From NCBI GenBank assembly GCA_039555135.1, contig CP114179.1:4340001-4404000 (forward strand): a stretch of 64,000 nucleotides of DNA, written 5' to 3'. Positions within the stretch are counted from its first letter, which is position 1, and each line of letters begins with the position of its first letter. A program made the translations under genes and the position numbers. The stretch is from Phycisphaeraceae bacterium D3-23 (GTDB lineage Bacteria > Planctomycetota > Phycisphaerae > Phycisphaerales > Phycisphaeraceae). The notes below the pieces were generated by a model that was not told the origin of the DNA, ran no database searches, and worked only from the letters and a program-made list of their open reading frames with translations. Below, piece by piece: positions 27,689 through 36,143 of the stretch.

Positions 27689-28372
27689 ATGGCTACGACC
27701 TTCCCCCCCAGCCGCGAGGCGGATATTGTCGCGTGGGCACTGAACTTCAGCACCTACACCCTGGCGGACCCGGTCGCGTATGGCCTGGACGCCACGCAGG
27801 CGACGGATTTCCGGGCGCTCTACATCGCCTACAACACGCTCTACACCGAGTGCAACGACCCGGGCACGCGCACCCCCAGCAAGGTGACCGACAAGAAGGC
27901 CGCGAAGAAGGCGCTGCTCGCCGATGCCCGCCGACTGATCGCCATCGTCCAGGCGTTCCCCGGCACGACGGACGGCATGCGGAGCGACCTCAACATCCGG
28001 ATCCGTGACTACGAACCCACGCCCATCCCCGTGCCCGACGAGATGCCGGTGCTGCGGGTGAAGTCGGTGCAGGGCTTCCTGTTCGAGCTGTCGCTGCGCA
28101 ACCAGGAAGATAAGAAAACCAAGCCGGAGGGGGCGCGGGCGGCGTGGCTGTACACGTGGGTCGGCGACACGCCCTCGCCGGACCTGACGCAGTGGCAGTT
28201 CAAGGGCGAGACGACGCGCAGCGACCCGCAGATCACCCTGGACCAGAGCGTCGGCGCGGGCACCACGGTGTGGTTCACGGCCCTGTGGGTCAACCCGACC
28301 GGCAAGCCCGGCCCGGCGTGCGCCCCGGTGAAAGCCCACATCAACTACGACGGCCTGAACCAGGCGGCGTAG
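27689..28372 (+). CDS. Module A protein 1: helical domain plus fibronectin-like domain, unknown
   Basis: A 227-residue protein paralogous to the one at 54303. Residues 1-105 are helical (SREADIVAWALNFSTYTLAD, KKAAKKALLADARRLIAIVQ, IRIRDYEPTPIPVP). Residues ~112-225 look like a fibronectin III-type beta-sandwich (VLRVKSVQGFLFELSLRN, KPEGARAAWLYTWVGDTP, GTTVWFTALWVNPTGKPGP). Shared words with the paralogue include KKAL, the TPTP linker, ARAAW or VRAAW, and NTAGKPGP or NPTGKPGP. TTCGGAGACCTGCATC before the ATG is the ribosome-binding site. No signal peptide. Function unknown; it may be a planctomycete-specific family. Confidence 0.75.
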   Translation: MATTFPPSREADIVAWALNFSTYTLADPVAYGLDATQATDFRALYIAYNTLYTECNDPGTRTPSKVTDKKAAKKALLADARRLIAIVQAFPGTTDGMRSDLNIRIRDYEPTPIPVPDEMPVLRVKSVQGFLFELSLRNQEDKKTKPEGARAAWLYTWVGDTPSPDLTQWQFKGETTRSDPQITLDQSVGAGTTVWFTALWVNPTGKPGPACAPVKAHINYDGLNQAA

Positions 28373-28458
28373 CCCCCGGAAGTGTGGCGGAGCCGTGCGG
28401 GGCCGAGGGGCCGAGGGGTCCTGTGGCCGAGGGGTCCAGCGAATATTGACGAAGCCAG

Positions 28459-28501
28459 GCGCGGGGGGAGCAGAGAATCTGAGCTGCCCCCGCGCTTTTT
28501 T
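28459..28501 (+). terminator. Intrinsic terminator of the module A first gene
   Basis: GCGCGGGGG (28459-28467) pairs with CCCCCGCGC (28487-28495) and is followed by six T residues. It ends the transcript of the 27689 gene before the nested palindrome. Confidence 0.85.
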
Positions 28502-28517
28502 GGTTTGAAGCACTTCC

Positions 28518-28701
28518 CTCACGCAGAGGCGCGGAGGCGCAGAGGGAAGGCAGGGGACTTTTGACAGGATTACAGGATTTTCAGGATGGACAGGGTCAGG
28601 CATTGTGTTTGATTCTGAACTCTGAAAACATCCTGTCCATCCTGCCATCCTGTCATCCTGTCAAAAATGTCTTTCTCAGCGCCTTGGCGCCTCTGCGTGA
28701 G
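28518..28701. repeat. Nested composite palindrome (module A)
   Basis: The outer arms CTCACGCAGAGGCGC and GCGCCTCTGCGTGAG enclose an inner inverted repeat (28562-28663) with arms TGACAGGATTACAGGATTTT and the pattern CATCCTGTCATCCTGTCA. Two different repeat families are thus nested. The element lies between the terminator and the GNAT-fusion gene, at the same place as 55106-55315 in module B. Confidence 0.8.
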
Positions 28702-28742
28702 AATTCTTTGTCTTGTCTCTTTCCGGGGATGGGAGTTTCGTG

Positions 28743-30322
28743 ATGTCCGATGTTGTACGGTTTGAAGAACAGGCGTTTGCCCCCGGAACTACCCCCGGAA
28801 CTACCCCCGGAAATGCCCCCGGAAATACGCCCGGAAATGACCCCGGGCGTGGCCCGGCGGTTGTGGGCGGCGGTTTGCGCAAGGTTGACCCGCAGTCGCG
28901 CGGTGTGGAGATCGGCGTCCGGCCGGCGACGCCCGAGGACTTTGCGTTTATCGATGCGCTGCATAAGGCGGAGGCCGACAAGGTCGGGTTCATGCCGGCG
29001 CAGGCGATCCGCAAGCGGATCGAAGAGGGGAACATTCTCGTGGCTGAAGCCACGGAAATGTCGAAGGGACGAATGGCGAATGTCGAACAAGAACGGCCGG
29101 CGGAGGGTGATTCGACATTCGTGCATTCGGGTTTCGACATTGCGGCGGAGGCGGTGCGTGGGGAGGGGCCGAGGGGCGCAGGGGCCGAGGGGCCAAGTGG
29201 GGGAACCCAAGGCACTGCCGATCCACAACACTCGGCCCCACGGCCCCTTGACCCCTCGACCCCTACGCCCGTCGGCTATTGCATGGGCGTGGACCGCTAT
29301 CAGAAGCGGAGCGAGCTGGGGATCATCTACCACATGGCGGTGCTGCCCGCGTATCGGCGGATGAACGTCGCGGCGGCGCTGCTGCAGGCGCAGTTTGAGA
29401 AGTCGGCGTATGGGTGTCGGCTGTACTGTTGCTGGTGCAGGCAGTCGCTGGAGGCGAATCGGTTCTGGGAGGCGATGGGGTTTGTGCCGTTGGCGTTCCG
29501 CGCGGCGGGGCGGACGACGGTCCAGAAGATCGAGAAGAAGACGGGGAGCACGAAGGGGGCGGTGCATATCTTCTGGCAGAAGCCGGTGCGGGCGGCGGAT
29601 GTTGCGCAGGCACGCGAAGGCAACTTCCGGGGGTGGTGGTATCCGTACGAGACGAATGGGGGGGCGATGATGGAGAGCCGGGTGGTCTTGCCGTTGCCGC
29701 CGGAAGTGCAGTGGGATGAGGCGACGCCGGTGGTGCTGCCGGGGGCGGAGCGTCGTGCGGCGGAGACGCGGTTGTTGGAAGAGAAGCTGGATGAAGTTGC
29801 GCAGCTCGAGAAGGAGGCGAAGAAGGCGGGGCGGAGGGGGAGCCGGAAAAACGCCAAGGGGCCAAGGGGGGGAGCGGGAGCCAAGGGGAACGGGGTAAGT
29901 CGTCTGGGTCGGGCGCCGCGGGCGGTGGTGGGTTATGGGTTTGGGGCGGGGAGTGGGTTTGGTCAGCCCCCGGAAGCCCCGGAACCCCCGGAAGTGGTGA
30001 AGCCGAGCGATGCGGCGGTCGCGGCGGAGTGTGCGGCGCGTGAGGCGGCGTTGTTGCGGATCCAGGAAGAAAAGGATGCGGCGAAGCAGGCGCTCAAGCA
30101 GGCGCAGCGGAAGAGCGACCCGGAGCTTGTGGCGTTTGCGCGGGACCTTCGTGACCGTTGGCAGGAGTGTGTGTGGCGGAGCAGCCGGGGATGCTGATGG
30201 GGAAGCTGCGTGGGAAGTACGCGGTAGGGCGGATGTTGGAGGGGACATCGAACAGCCGACCCAGCGAGCAGGTGCAGGTTGTATCGGAGACGGGGCGAGT
30301 CAAGCGGTTGGATGCGGCGTAG
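28743..30322 (+). CDS. Module A protein 2: GNAT-like domain with C-terminal coiled region, frameshifted at the end
   Basis: Paralogue of the gene at 55339. After a Pro/Gly repeat (GTTPGNAPGNTPGND) comes a GNAT-like domain (EIGVRPATPEDFAFIDALHK, EEGNILVAEATE, GYCMGVDRY, YHMAVLPAYRRMNVAAALLQ, SLEANRFWEAMGFVPLAFRA). The acetyl-CoA loop is RRMNVAA, so the usual glycines are replaced and activity is uncertain. Then follow HIFWQKPVR, PVVLPGAERRAAETRLLEEK and a Lys/Glu coiled tail with ELVAFARDLRDRWQE. The frame as written stops at 30197. Removing 2 bases from the TGTGTGTG run near 30168-30175 extends it to VKRLDAA at 30322, matching the paralogue's end RRLDAA. Repeat DNA is inserted in frame at 29067-29275. 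Confidence 0.75.
29067..29275. repeat. Palindromic repeats inserted in frame in the module A GNAT gene
   Basis: Two elements lie side by side between GNAT strands EEGNILVAEATE and PVGYCMGVDRY. The first has CGAATGTCGAA and TTCGACATTCG arms. The second has GGGGCCGAGGGGCCAAGTGG and CCCCTTGACCCCTCGACCCC arms. The paralogue has a different insert at the same site (55558-55750). GCCGAGGGGCCGAGGGGTCC also occurs outside genes at 28402-28421. Confidence 0.7.
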
Positions 30323-30348
30323 GGGCTACTTTGAGGGCCCGGGCGAGC

Positions 30349-30354
30349 TATAAT
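30349..30354 (+). promoter_or_regulatory. -10 box upstream of the desaturase gene
   Basis: A consensus TATAAT lies about 100 bases before the desaturase ATG at 30453. No good -35 hexamer was found. The leader would be about 90 bases and contains GCCGAGCGAG with GCCGGCTCG, which could form a weak hairpin. Confidence 0.35.
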
Positions 30355-30452
30355 GCGTGGGTTGCCGAGCGAGTGATCGCCGGCTCGATGTAAGAATCAC
30401 ACCGTCAGCATTCCCTGTCCGGAGCGGATGCCCGACCCTAAGCGGGACATCC

Positions 30453-31382
30453 ATGGACACCCCCTCTCCGCAGACGGCCCCGACGATCGATCACGACATC
30501 GAGGTGACGCTGTCCGCACGCATCACCAACCTCCTGGGCGTCACCGTCCCCCTCGCCGCGCTCGTCGTCGCGATCGTGCTGCTTTGGGGCTGGGCTTTCG
30601 AGTGGCAGTACTTGGTCATCATGGCGGGGATGTACCTCGTGACGGGGTTTGGCATCACGATCGGCTACCACCGGCTGTTCACCCACAAGAGCTTCCGCAC
30701 GCCTCGGCCGATCGCGGCGCTGCTTGCGATCATGGGCGCGATGGCCGCGGAGGGCTCGCTCATGCAGTGGGTCTCGGCCCATCGGCTGCACCACCAGCAC
30801 TCTGACCACGAGGGCGACCCGCACTCGCCGCACCTGCACGGCAACAGCCTGGTCGCGGCGCTCAAAGGCATGTGGCACGCGCACATCGGCTGGGCGCTGA
30901 AGAAGCGGAAGGATGAAAACACGGGGCGCAACACCCGCGACCTCAACAAAGACCCGTGGCTGCGATTTGTGAATCGGCTCTTCCCCGTGTGGGTCGGCTT
31001 GGGGCTGCTCATCCCCGCGGTGCTCGGCGGGCTGATGACGATGAGCTGGATGGGCGTGCTGCTGGGCTTTCTTTGGGGCGGGCTGGTGCGGGTGCTGATG
31101 GTGCATCACGTGACGTGGAGCATCAACTCGGTGTGTCACATCTGGGGCGCTCGGCCCTACGAGAGCAAGGACCACAGCCGCAACAACGTGATCTTCGGGA
31201 TCCTCGCGCTGGGCGAGGGCTGGCACAACAACCACCACGCGTTCCCCTCGTCGCCGAGGCACGGGCTGAGCTGGTGGCAGTTTGATGCGAGCTATGTGGT
31301 GATCCGCGCGATGAAGTTGGTGGGGTTAGCGAGCGACCTGCGCGTGCCGCACGCGGACAAGCAGGCGCAGCTCCGGCGGTGA
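30453..31382 (+). CDS. Fatty acid (acyl-CoA type, delta-9-like) desaturase
   Basis: A 309-residue membrane di-iron enzyme that would introduce a double bond into membrane fatty acyl chains. The three histidine boxes are complete: HRLFTH, HRLHHQHSD and HNNHH, with an extra conserved HHVTWSINSVCHIWG. About four membrane helices flank them. No fused cytochrome b5 or ferredoxin is present. The start MDTPSPQTAP at 30453 is preferred over an upstream in-frame GTG because the extension shows no similarity to the family. Confidence 0.92.
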   Translation: MDTPSPQTAPTIDHDIEVTLSARITNLLGVTVPLAALVVAIVLLWGWAFEWQYLVIMAGMYLVTGFGITIGYHRLFTHKSFRTPRPIAALLAIMGAMAAEGSLMQWVSAHRLHHQHSDHEGDPHSPHLHGNSLVAALKGMWHAHIGWALKKRKDENTGRNTRDLNKDPWLRFVNRLFPVWVGLGLLIPAVLGGLMTMSWMGVLLGFLWGGLVRVLMVHHVTWSINSVCHIWGARPYESKDHSRNNVIFGILALGEGWHNNHHAFPSSPRHGLSWWQFDASYVVIRAMKLVGLASDLRVPHADKQAQLRR

Positions 31383-31434
31383 TGCACCCGTGTGGGTTTG
31401 TAACGCCGCGACTGGTGGCCGGGATCGGGGGCAC

Positions 31435-31593
31435 CTAGAGCGTATAGGTCGTGGGCAGGTTTCGTACTTGCAGATCGCGTCCGCCGACGATCGCGGCGTT
31501 GATGAAGGTTGTTGTGGGTGTGTGGTGTGTGCCGTGGCTTGCGTGGATGTGGCCGAAGACGTGGAGGCGGGGCTGGATGCGGCATAGGGGCGG
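31435..31593 (-). pseudogene. 3' remnant of a metallophosphoesterase gene
   Basis: The minus strand reads RIQPRLHVFGHIHASHGTHH followed by TPTTTFINAAIVGGRDLQV and a TAG at 31437-31435. GHIH with its following glycine, and the TTFINAA strand, are the C-terminal hallmarks of calcineurin-like phosphoesterases. The 5' part, with the other metal-binding motifs, is missing; the beta-lactamase gene begins immediately upstream. It is too short to be functional. The rest of 31383-31595 shows nothing else. Confidence 0.6.
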
Positions 31594-31595
31594 GA

Positions 31596-32648
31596 TTAGT
31601 CGTTGTCGAGGATGCGGAGGATTCGGTTGTAGGTGACGTTGGCGACGAGTTCGGATTCGTCGCCGGTGGAGCTGACGAGTTGGATGACGACGGCGTCGCG
31701 TTCGGGGAGGTAGCGGGCGATGCTGTAGTAGCCGGGCAGCCAGCCGGAGTGTTCAAGGTCGTAGAGTGTGGTGTAGACGGCGGTGGCTTCGTCGCCGAGG
31801 AGCGAGCCGTCTTGGAGGGCGCGTAGGAATTGTCCGACGTCTTGCGCGGTGGCGACCATGGAGCCGCCGGGCGTGGCGAAGGCGAGGGGTTTCATGTCGT
31901 CGTCGATGCGGTGGTGGTAGCCGCTGGCGACGTCGGCGGGATCGACATCGTCGAGGGAGGCGAAGGTGTGTGTCAGGCCGAGCGGTGCGAGGAGCTCGTC
32001 GCGGATGTAGTCCTGGTGGGGGACGCCGAGGGTGTCGTCGAGGATCATGCCGATCAGGAGGTAGTTGGTGTTGGAGTAGCTGCGCTGGGCGTCGGGGGCG
32101 AAGTCGGCGGGCTGGTCGAGGGCGAGTTTGAGGTTGTCGGCGGGGTCGGTCTGGTGTTTGGACCAGTCGAAGCCGTCGAGGTCGGTGAAGTTGGGGATGC
32201 CGCTGCGGTGCTGGAGCATCATGCGGAGGGTGATGCGGTCGGCGTTGGCGATGCGGTCGGCGAATTGGGGGAGGAGGTCGGCGAGGGCGGCGTCGGGGTC
32301 GAGCCGTTCCTCGGCGATGAGGTTGGCGGCGGCGGCGGCGATGTAGAGCTTGCTGATGCTGGCGATCTTGAAGAGGGCGTGTGCGTCGGCGGGGACGCGG
32401 GCGTCGCGGTCCTTCCAGCCGGCGGCGTAGAGGGCGGGGGGCTGGCCGGGGCGGTCGACGTAGACGATGATGCCGTCGAGCCCGTGCCCGGCCGCGTCGT
32501 CGACCTGCTCCTGCACGGTGTCGGGCAGCGGCGCGAGCCACGCCCAGACGCCGGCCCAGGGCACAAAGACGACCAGGCAGACGATCGCGATAATCGGCAT
32601 GACGATACGCAAGGTCCAGATGATTTGCTTACGGCGGCTGGTAGGCAA
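31596..32648 (-). CDS. Serine hydrolase of the class C beta-lactamase/esterase type
   Basis: A 350-residue membrane-anchored protein (N-terminal helix IIWTLRIVMPIIAIVCLVVF). The penicillin-binding fold has the S-x-x-K motif in FKIASISKLYIAAA and the Y-S-N motif in QRSYSNTNYLLIG, with the block MMLQHRSGIPNFTD typical of class C beta-lactamase-like esterases and DD-peptidases. Members include esterases, D-aminopeptidases and peptidoglycan enzymes, so antibiotic hydrolysis should not be assumed. It lies on the minus strand after the fused acyltransferase, with a gap of about 120 bases. Confidence 0.85.
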   Translation of the reverse strand: MPTSRRKQIIWTLRIVMPIIAIVCLVVFVPWAGVWAWLAPLPDTVQEQVDDAAGHGLDGIIVYVDRPGQPPALYAAGWKDRDARVPADAHALFKIASISKLYIAAAAANLIAEERLDPDAALADLLPQFADRIANADRITLRMMLQHRSGIPNFTDLDGFDWSKHQTDPADNLKLALDQPADFAPDAQRSYSNTNYLLIGMILDDTLGVPHQDYIRDELLAPLGLTHTFASLDDVDPADVASGYHHRIDDDMKPLAFATPGGSMVATAQDVGQFLRALQDGSLLGDEATAVYTTLYDLEHSGWLPGYYSIARYLPERDAVVIQLVSSTGDESELVANVTYNRILRILDND

Positions 32649-32768
32649 ACAACAACTCCGTTCGGCTTCAGGGATCGTGGTTCGGTTCAGTCGCGAAGCG
32701 TTCGCGAACGAAGGCGGATCACAGGGGCAGAGGAATGAGTAGCGTGATGCGGGCGCTGCGAATTCACA

Positions 32769-34565
32769 TCACTCCACCATGCCATGATGCCTGCGGAACT
32801 GCTCCGACGCTTCTTTGCCGAAGTATTTCTTGAGGATGCGGGGGTCGACGGCGGGGACGTCGATGAGGATGAGGCCATCCAAGACGTCCCCGAAGTCGGG
32901 GTCGACGTTGAAGCCCATGAGTTGGCCGTTGAGTTTTAGGTATTGGCGTAAGAGGACGGGCATGGGTTTGCCGTCGGCTTCGAGCTCGCTGACCAGTTCG
33001 TTGATCTCTTCGAGCGAGCCGGCGACGGTGGAGAAGGCCTTGCGGTCGAACTGTCGCGAGTCGGAAAGACTCAAGGGGTTGCGGGGGCGGATGAGTTTGC
33101 CCAGGTCGGGCAGGAAGCGGTTCATGGTGAGGAAGGCGGTGAGCAGTTGTTTGCTCATGGAGGTGTAGTCGGCGGAGATGCTGACGGGGCCGAAGATGTA
33201 GCGGTACTTCGGGTTGGCGGCCATGTACGCGCCGATGCCCTTCCACAGGAGCATGAGCGGGGAGAAGGAGCGCTGGTAGTCCTTGGCGACCCAGGACCGG
33301 CCGAGCTCGAGGGCGGGGCTGATTTGCTGAAGCAGGTTTTTGCGGAACTTGAAGAGGGTGGAGGTGTAGAGCCCGTCCTTGCCGTGGGCGGCGAGGAGGA
33401 GGTCGGACTGCCCCATGCGGTAGCCGCCGACGAGTTCGTTCTTGTCGCGGTTCCAGACGAGGAGTTGGAGGTAGTCGTCGTCGAAGCGGTCGAGGTCGAG
33501 GGGGTGTCCCGTGCCTTCGCCGACGAGTCGGAAGGTCTCTTCGCGGAGTCGGCCGACCTCGCGCATCAGCGTGGGGGGGTGGGGCTTGACCGTGTAGAAG
33601 ACATCGAACTCGCCCTGCTGGAGGAGCAGGTGTTTGTCGGGCAGGTCGGCGAGGGCATCGACGAGTTGTTCTTGGGGGACGGGGTCGATGATGCGTTGGA
33701 GCTTGGGCTTGTCTGTAGTTTCGACGGCTTCGCGTTTGTGTTCGGGCTTGAGGAGGTAGGTGCGGACGCGGAGGTAGTCGGTGAGGTTGCTTGCTTTGTC
33801 GAAGCGGGCCATGCGCTGGGGTGTGATGGGGCTGCCGATGCGCATGGACACGGGGGCCTTGCGTTTGCGGAGCATCTCGGTGGGGAGCATGACGGTGCGG
33901 AGGCGGGGGTGGATGAGGCCGGCGGCCTGGAAGAGCTTGGAGTTGTAGCCGTCGAAGAAGACGGGGACGGCGGCGGCGCCGGTCTTCTGGAGGATGCGTG
34001 CGACGATGGGGTTCCACTTGGGGTCGATGACGGCGCGCTTGCGGAGTTTGAGGTGCGAGACCTCGCCGGCGGGGAAGACGCCGAGCAGGTGGCCCTCGGC
34101 GACCCAGCGCATGGCGTTTCGTGTCGAGGCGAGGTTGTTGCGCACGGCTTCTTTACCTTCGAAGGCGTCGACGAAGAAGAAGCTGTCGCGCAGCTCGGGG
34201 ATCATCGCGAGCATCGCGTTGGCGAGGAGCTTGCTGTCGGGGCGGTGCTTGTGGAGGAGGGCGGTGAGGATGAGGCCTTCGATGCCGCCGAAGGGGTGGT
34301 TGGCGACGAGGACGACGGGGCCGGTCTTGGGGATGCGGCCGAGCTGTTCTTCGAGGACATCGAGCTCGACGCCGAGGTGGTCGAGGGCCTTGTCGGCGAA
34401 GTGGCGGGTATCTTCCGGCTTGGCCTGGATCGCCTCGTAGATGGCGTTCATGGCGGGGAAGCGGAGCGCGCGTTCGACGATCGGCCGCGAGGCGCGGATC
34501 ATGGTGTCGCGGATGGGCTTTTGTCCGGCGACGTTGATCTTGAACAATGGGGTGGGCGTGGACAT
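32769..34565 (-). CDS. Fused acyltransferase: PlsC-like domain plus OlsB-like GNAT domain
   Basis: A 598-residue protein. Residues ~60-270 are a lysophospholipid acyltransferase domain: VLVANHPFGGIEGLIL (H-x4-acid type motif), DAFEGKEAVRNN and VFPAGEVSHLK. Residues ~320-560 resemble the OlsB/hemolysin-type GNAT that N-acylates ornithine or glycine: FDVFYTVKPHPPTLMREVGR, LRFD-like LDLDRFDDDYLQLLVWN, ELVGGYRMG, LELGRSWVAKDYQ and LLWKGIGAYMAANP. Together these two activities would make an ornithine or glycine lipid, as OlsB and OlsA do in other bacteria. The domain order here is OlsA-like then OlsB-like. The head-group amino acid is not predictable. Confidence 0.85.
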   Translation of the reverse strand: MSTPTPLFKINVAGQKPIRDTMIRASRPIVERALRFPAMNAIYEAIQAKPEDTRHFADKALDHLGVELDVLEEQLGRIPKTGPVVLVANHPFGGIEGLILTALLHKHRPDSKLLANAMLAMIPELRDSFFFVDAFEGKEAVRNNLASTRNAMRWVAEGHLLGVFPAGEVSHLKLRKRAVIDPKWNPIVARILQKTGAAAVPVFFDGYNSKLFQAAGLIHPRLRTVMLPTEMLRKRKAPVSMRIGSPITPQRMARFDKASNLTDYLRVRTYLLKPEHKREAVETTDKPKLQRIIDPVPQEQLVDALADLPDKHLLLQQGEFDVFYTVKPHPPTLMREVGRLREETFRLVGEGTGHPLDLDRFDDDYLQLLVWNRDKNELVGGYRMGQSDLLLAAHGKDGLYTSTLFKFRKNLLQQISPALELGRSWVAKDYQRSFSPLMLLWKGIGAYMAANPKYRYIFGPVSISADYTSMSKQLLTAFLTMNRFLPDLGKLIRPRNPLSLSDSRQFDRKAFSTVAGSLEEINELVSELEADGKPMPVLLRQYLKLNGQLMGFNVDPDFGDVLDGLILIDVPAVDPRILKKYFGKEASEQFRRHHGMVE

Positions 34566-34681
34566 GGGACGGCTGGCTTTGCATCAGCCGGGCAATCGGT
34601 CCCGGTGACCGAATCCCGCCGGGCTTGATCGGCATAGTTTACCATGCCGGTTGTCCCGCAGACGATGAGTGAACCGCGTCG

Positions 34682-35407
34682 ATGCCCGTGATTGCGAGCG
34701 AATCCGTTTTTACCTCGGCGGCGCATGTCGCGATGCTGTTCTTGACGGCGTGGGTGATCTTTTCGGCGGTCGCGCTGGGGCGTGTCGCACATGAAGGAAG
34801 GGTGAGGAAAGGGTTAGCCGTCGTCGGCGTGCTGATCTGGATCGGTTCCGGGCTGTTCTTTTCGATGTGGCCCACGGAGATGAACGACAGCGGGGGGATG
34901 AAGCTCGAAGAGAGCCTGCCGATCCAGGCGTGTGATTTGCTGGCGCTGTTTGCGCCGTTGTCGCTGGTGGTGTCATCGAAGTGGCTGCGTGCGATCGTCT
35001 ACTTCGGGGCGATCGGGCTGACGACGCAGGCGTTCCTGACGCCGGTGATCGAGACCGGGCCGGGCACGATGCGGTTCTGGGTGTTCTGGGCGGTACACAT
35101 CTCGATCGTGCTGTGTGCACTGTTCGAGCTCATGGTGGGGGGGTACCGGCCCGATGTGATTGCGCTAATGCGGGCGATTGGTTTCTGGCTGGTGTATGCG
35201 CTCGCGATGATTGCGCTGGACGCCAAGACCGGGTGGTACTACGGCTACCTCGGGCCGGAGATCCCCGAGACCGCGGAGGACTCGATCTTGCAGTACCTGG
35301 GCGACTGGCCCGTACGGCCGGCGGCGATGATGGGGGTGGTGGTGGTGATCTTTGTGTTGATCTGGCTGCCTTGGGCGGTCCTTCGGGCAGTGAAGAGTAA
35401 GCAGTGA
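34682..35407 (+). CDS. YwaF/TIGR02206-family membrane protein
   Basis: A 241-residue protein with six to seven membrane helices. The middle segment ESLPIQACDLLALFAPLSLV and FGAIGLTTQAFLTPVIETG match the YwaF family of unknown function. WPTEMNDSGGMKLEESLP sits on a loop. It is divergent to the fused acyltransferase gene with a gap of about 115 bases. Confidence 0.75.
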   Translation: MPVIASESVFTSAAHVAMLFLTAWVIFSAVALGRVAHEGRVRKGLAVVGVLIWIGSGLFFSMWPTEMNDSGGMKLEESLPIQACDLLALFAPLSLVVSSKWLRAIVYFGAIGLTTQAFLTPVIETGPGTMRFWVFWAVHISIVLCALFELMVGGYRPDVIALMRAIGFWLVYALAMIALDAKTGWYYGYLGPEIPETAEDSILQYLGDWPVRPAAMMGVVVVIFVLIWLPWAVLRAVKSKQ

Positions 35408-35459
35408 TCAGTGAACAGGGGGTAACGCAAGCTGTGCACTGTGGACGGGTCGCTGTTTA

Positions 35460-36077
35460 CTACACTTTCCGTTGGAGTCGGATGTCGTTCATGCCGTGGT
35501 AGGTGAGGAGGAGCGCACCGTTGGCGGCGTATTTTTCGAAGAGCGCATCGATGAGTGCTTCGTCGCCGGGCCAGGGGAAGGCGAAGATGATGTCGAAGTC
35601 GTCGGCGTCGACGCCTAGTTCGTCGTAGCCGGACGCTTCGCCGGTGCGTAGCCAGGCCTGCTGAGAAAGTGCGTCGACGAGTTCGTCGCCGTCGTCGGGG
35701 ATCAAGCTGCCGTGTGCGATCTCGGCTTCAAGGCCGTGGTCGTCGAGCAGTGCCCGGGCTTCATCGACCAGGTCGCGGTGGATCTCGATGCCGCTGGCGG
35801 AGAGGCCGAGCGATTCTGCGAGGCCTGCGACGACGCCGAAGCCCGCGCCCCATTCGCAGAACACGTCGCCCGGCGCAGCGCGGAGATCGAGCAAGGCGAC
35901 GAGCGCGCGGTAGACCATGACGAAGTCGCAGGGCACGAACGCGGCGACCGGGTCGTTGTTTTGCCGAGCGCGCATGAAACGGTCGATCCGCTCATCCGCG
36001 TCGTCTAGGAGTGCAACAACATCGGCGGGGCGCTCGATGGCTTCGTCGATTGTGAGTTCGATTTCGATCAGCGGCAT
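35460..36077 (-). CDS. Class I SAM-dependent methyltransferase-like protein
   Basis: A 205-residue protein. The SAM-binding core is visible as DVFCEWGAGFGVVAGLAESL (motif I) and SASGIEIHRDLVDEARALL (motif II acidic end), followed by IIFAFPWPGDEALIDALFEK. The N-terminal 60 residues are acidic. Its substrate is unknown. Confidence 0.7.
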   Translation of the reverse strand: MPLIEIELTIDEAIERPADVVALLDDADERIDRFMRARQNNDPVAAFVPCDFVMVYRALVALLDLRAAPGDVFCEWGAGFGVVAGLAESLGLSASGIEIHRDLVDEARALLDDHGLEAEIAHGSLIPDDGDELVDALSQQAWLRTGEASGYDELGVDADDFDIIFAFPWPGDEALIDALFEKYAANGALLLTYHGMNDIRLQRKV

Positions 36078-36143
36078 CAGGCGGGCCTCGCGTGCATGTA
36101 CAGGCCCGGCGAGCTTATCGTCGGAACAACTGCGGCGTCGATT

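Noticed and set aside
33147-34628. 493-codon open frame antisense to the fused acyltransferase
   Set aside because: Glu/Val/Gly-rich mirror of the well-supported minus-strand gene, with no recognisable motif.
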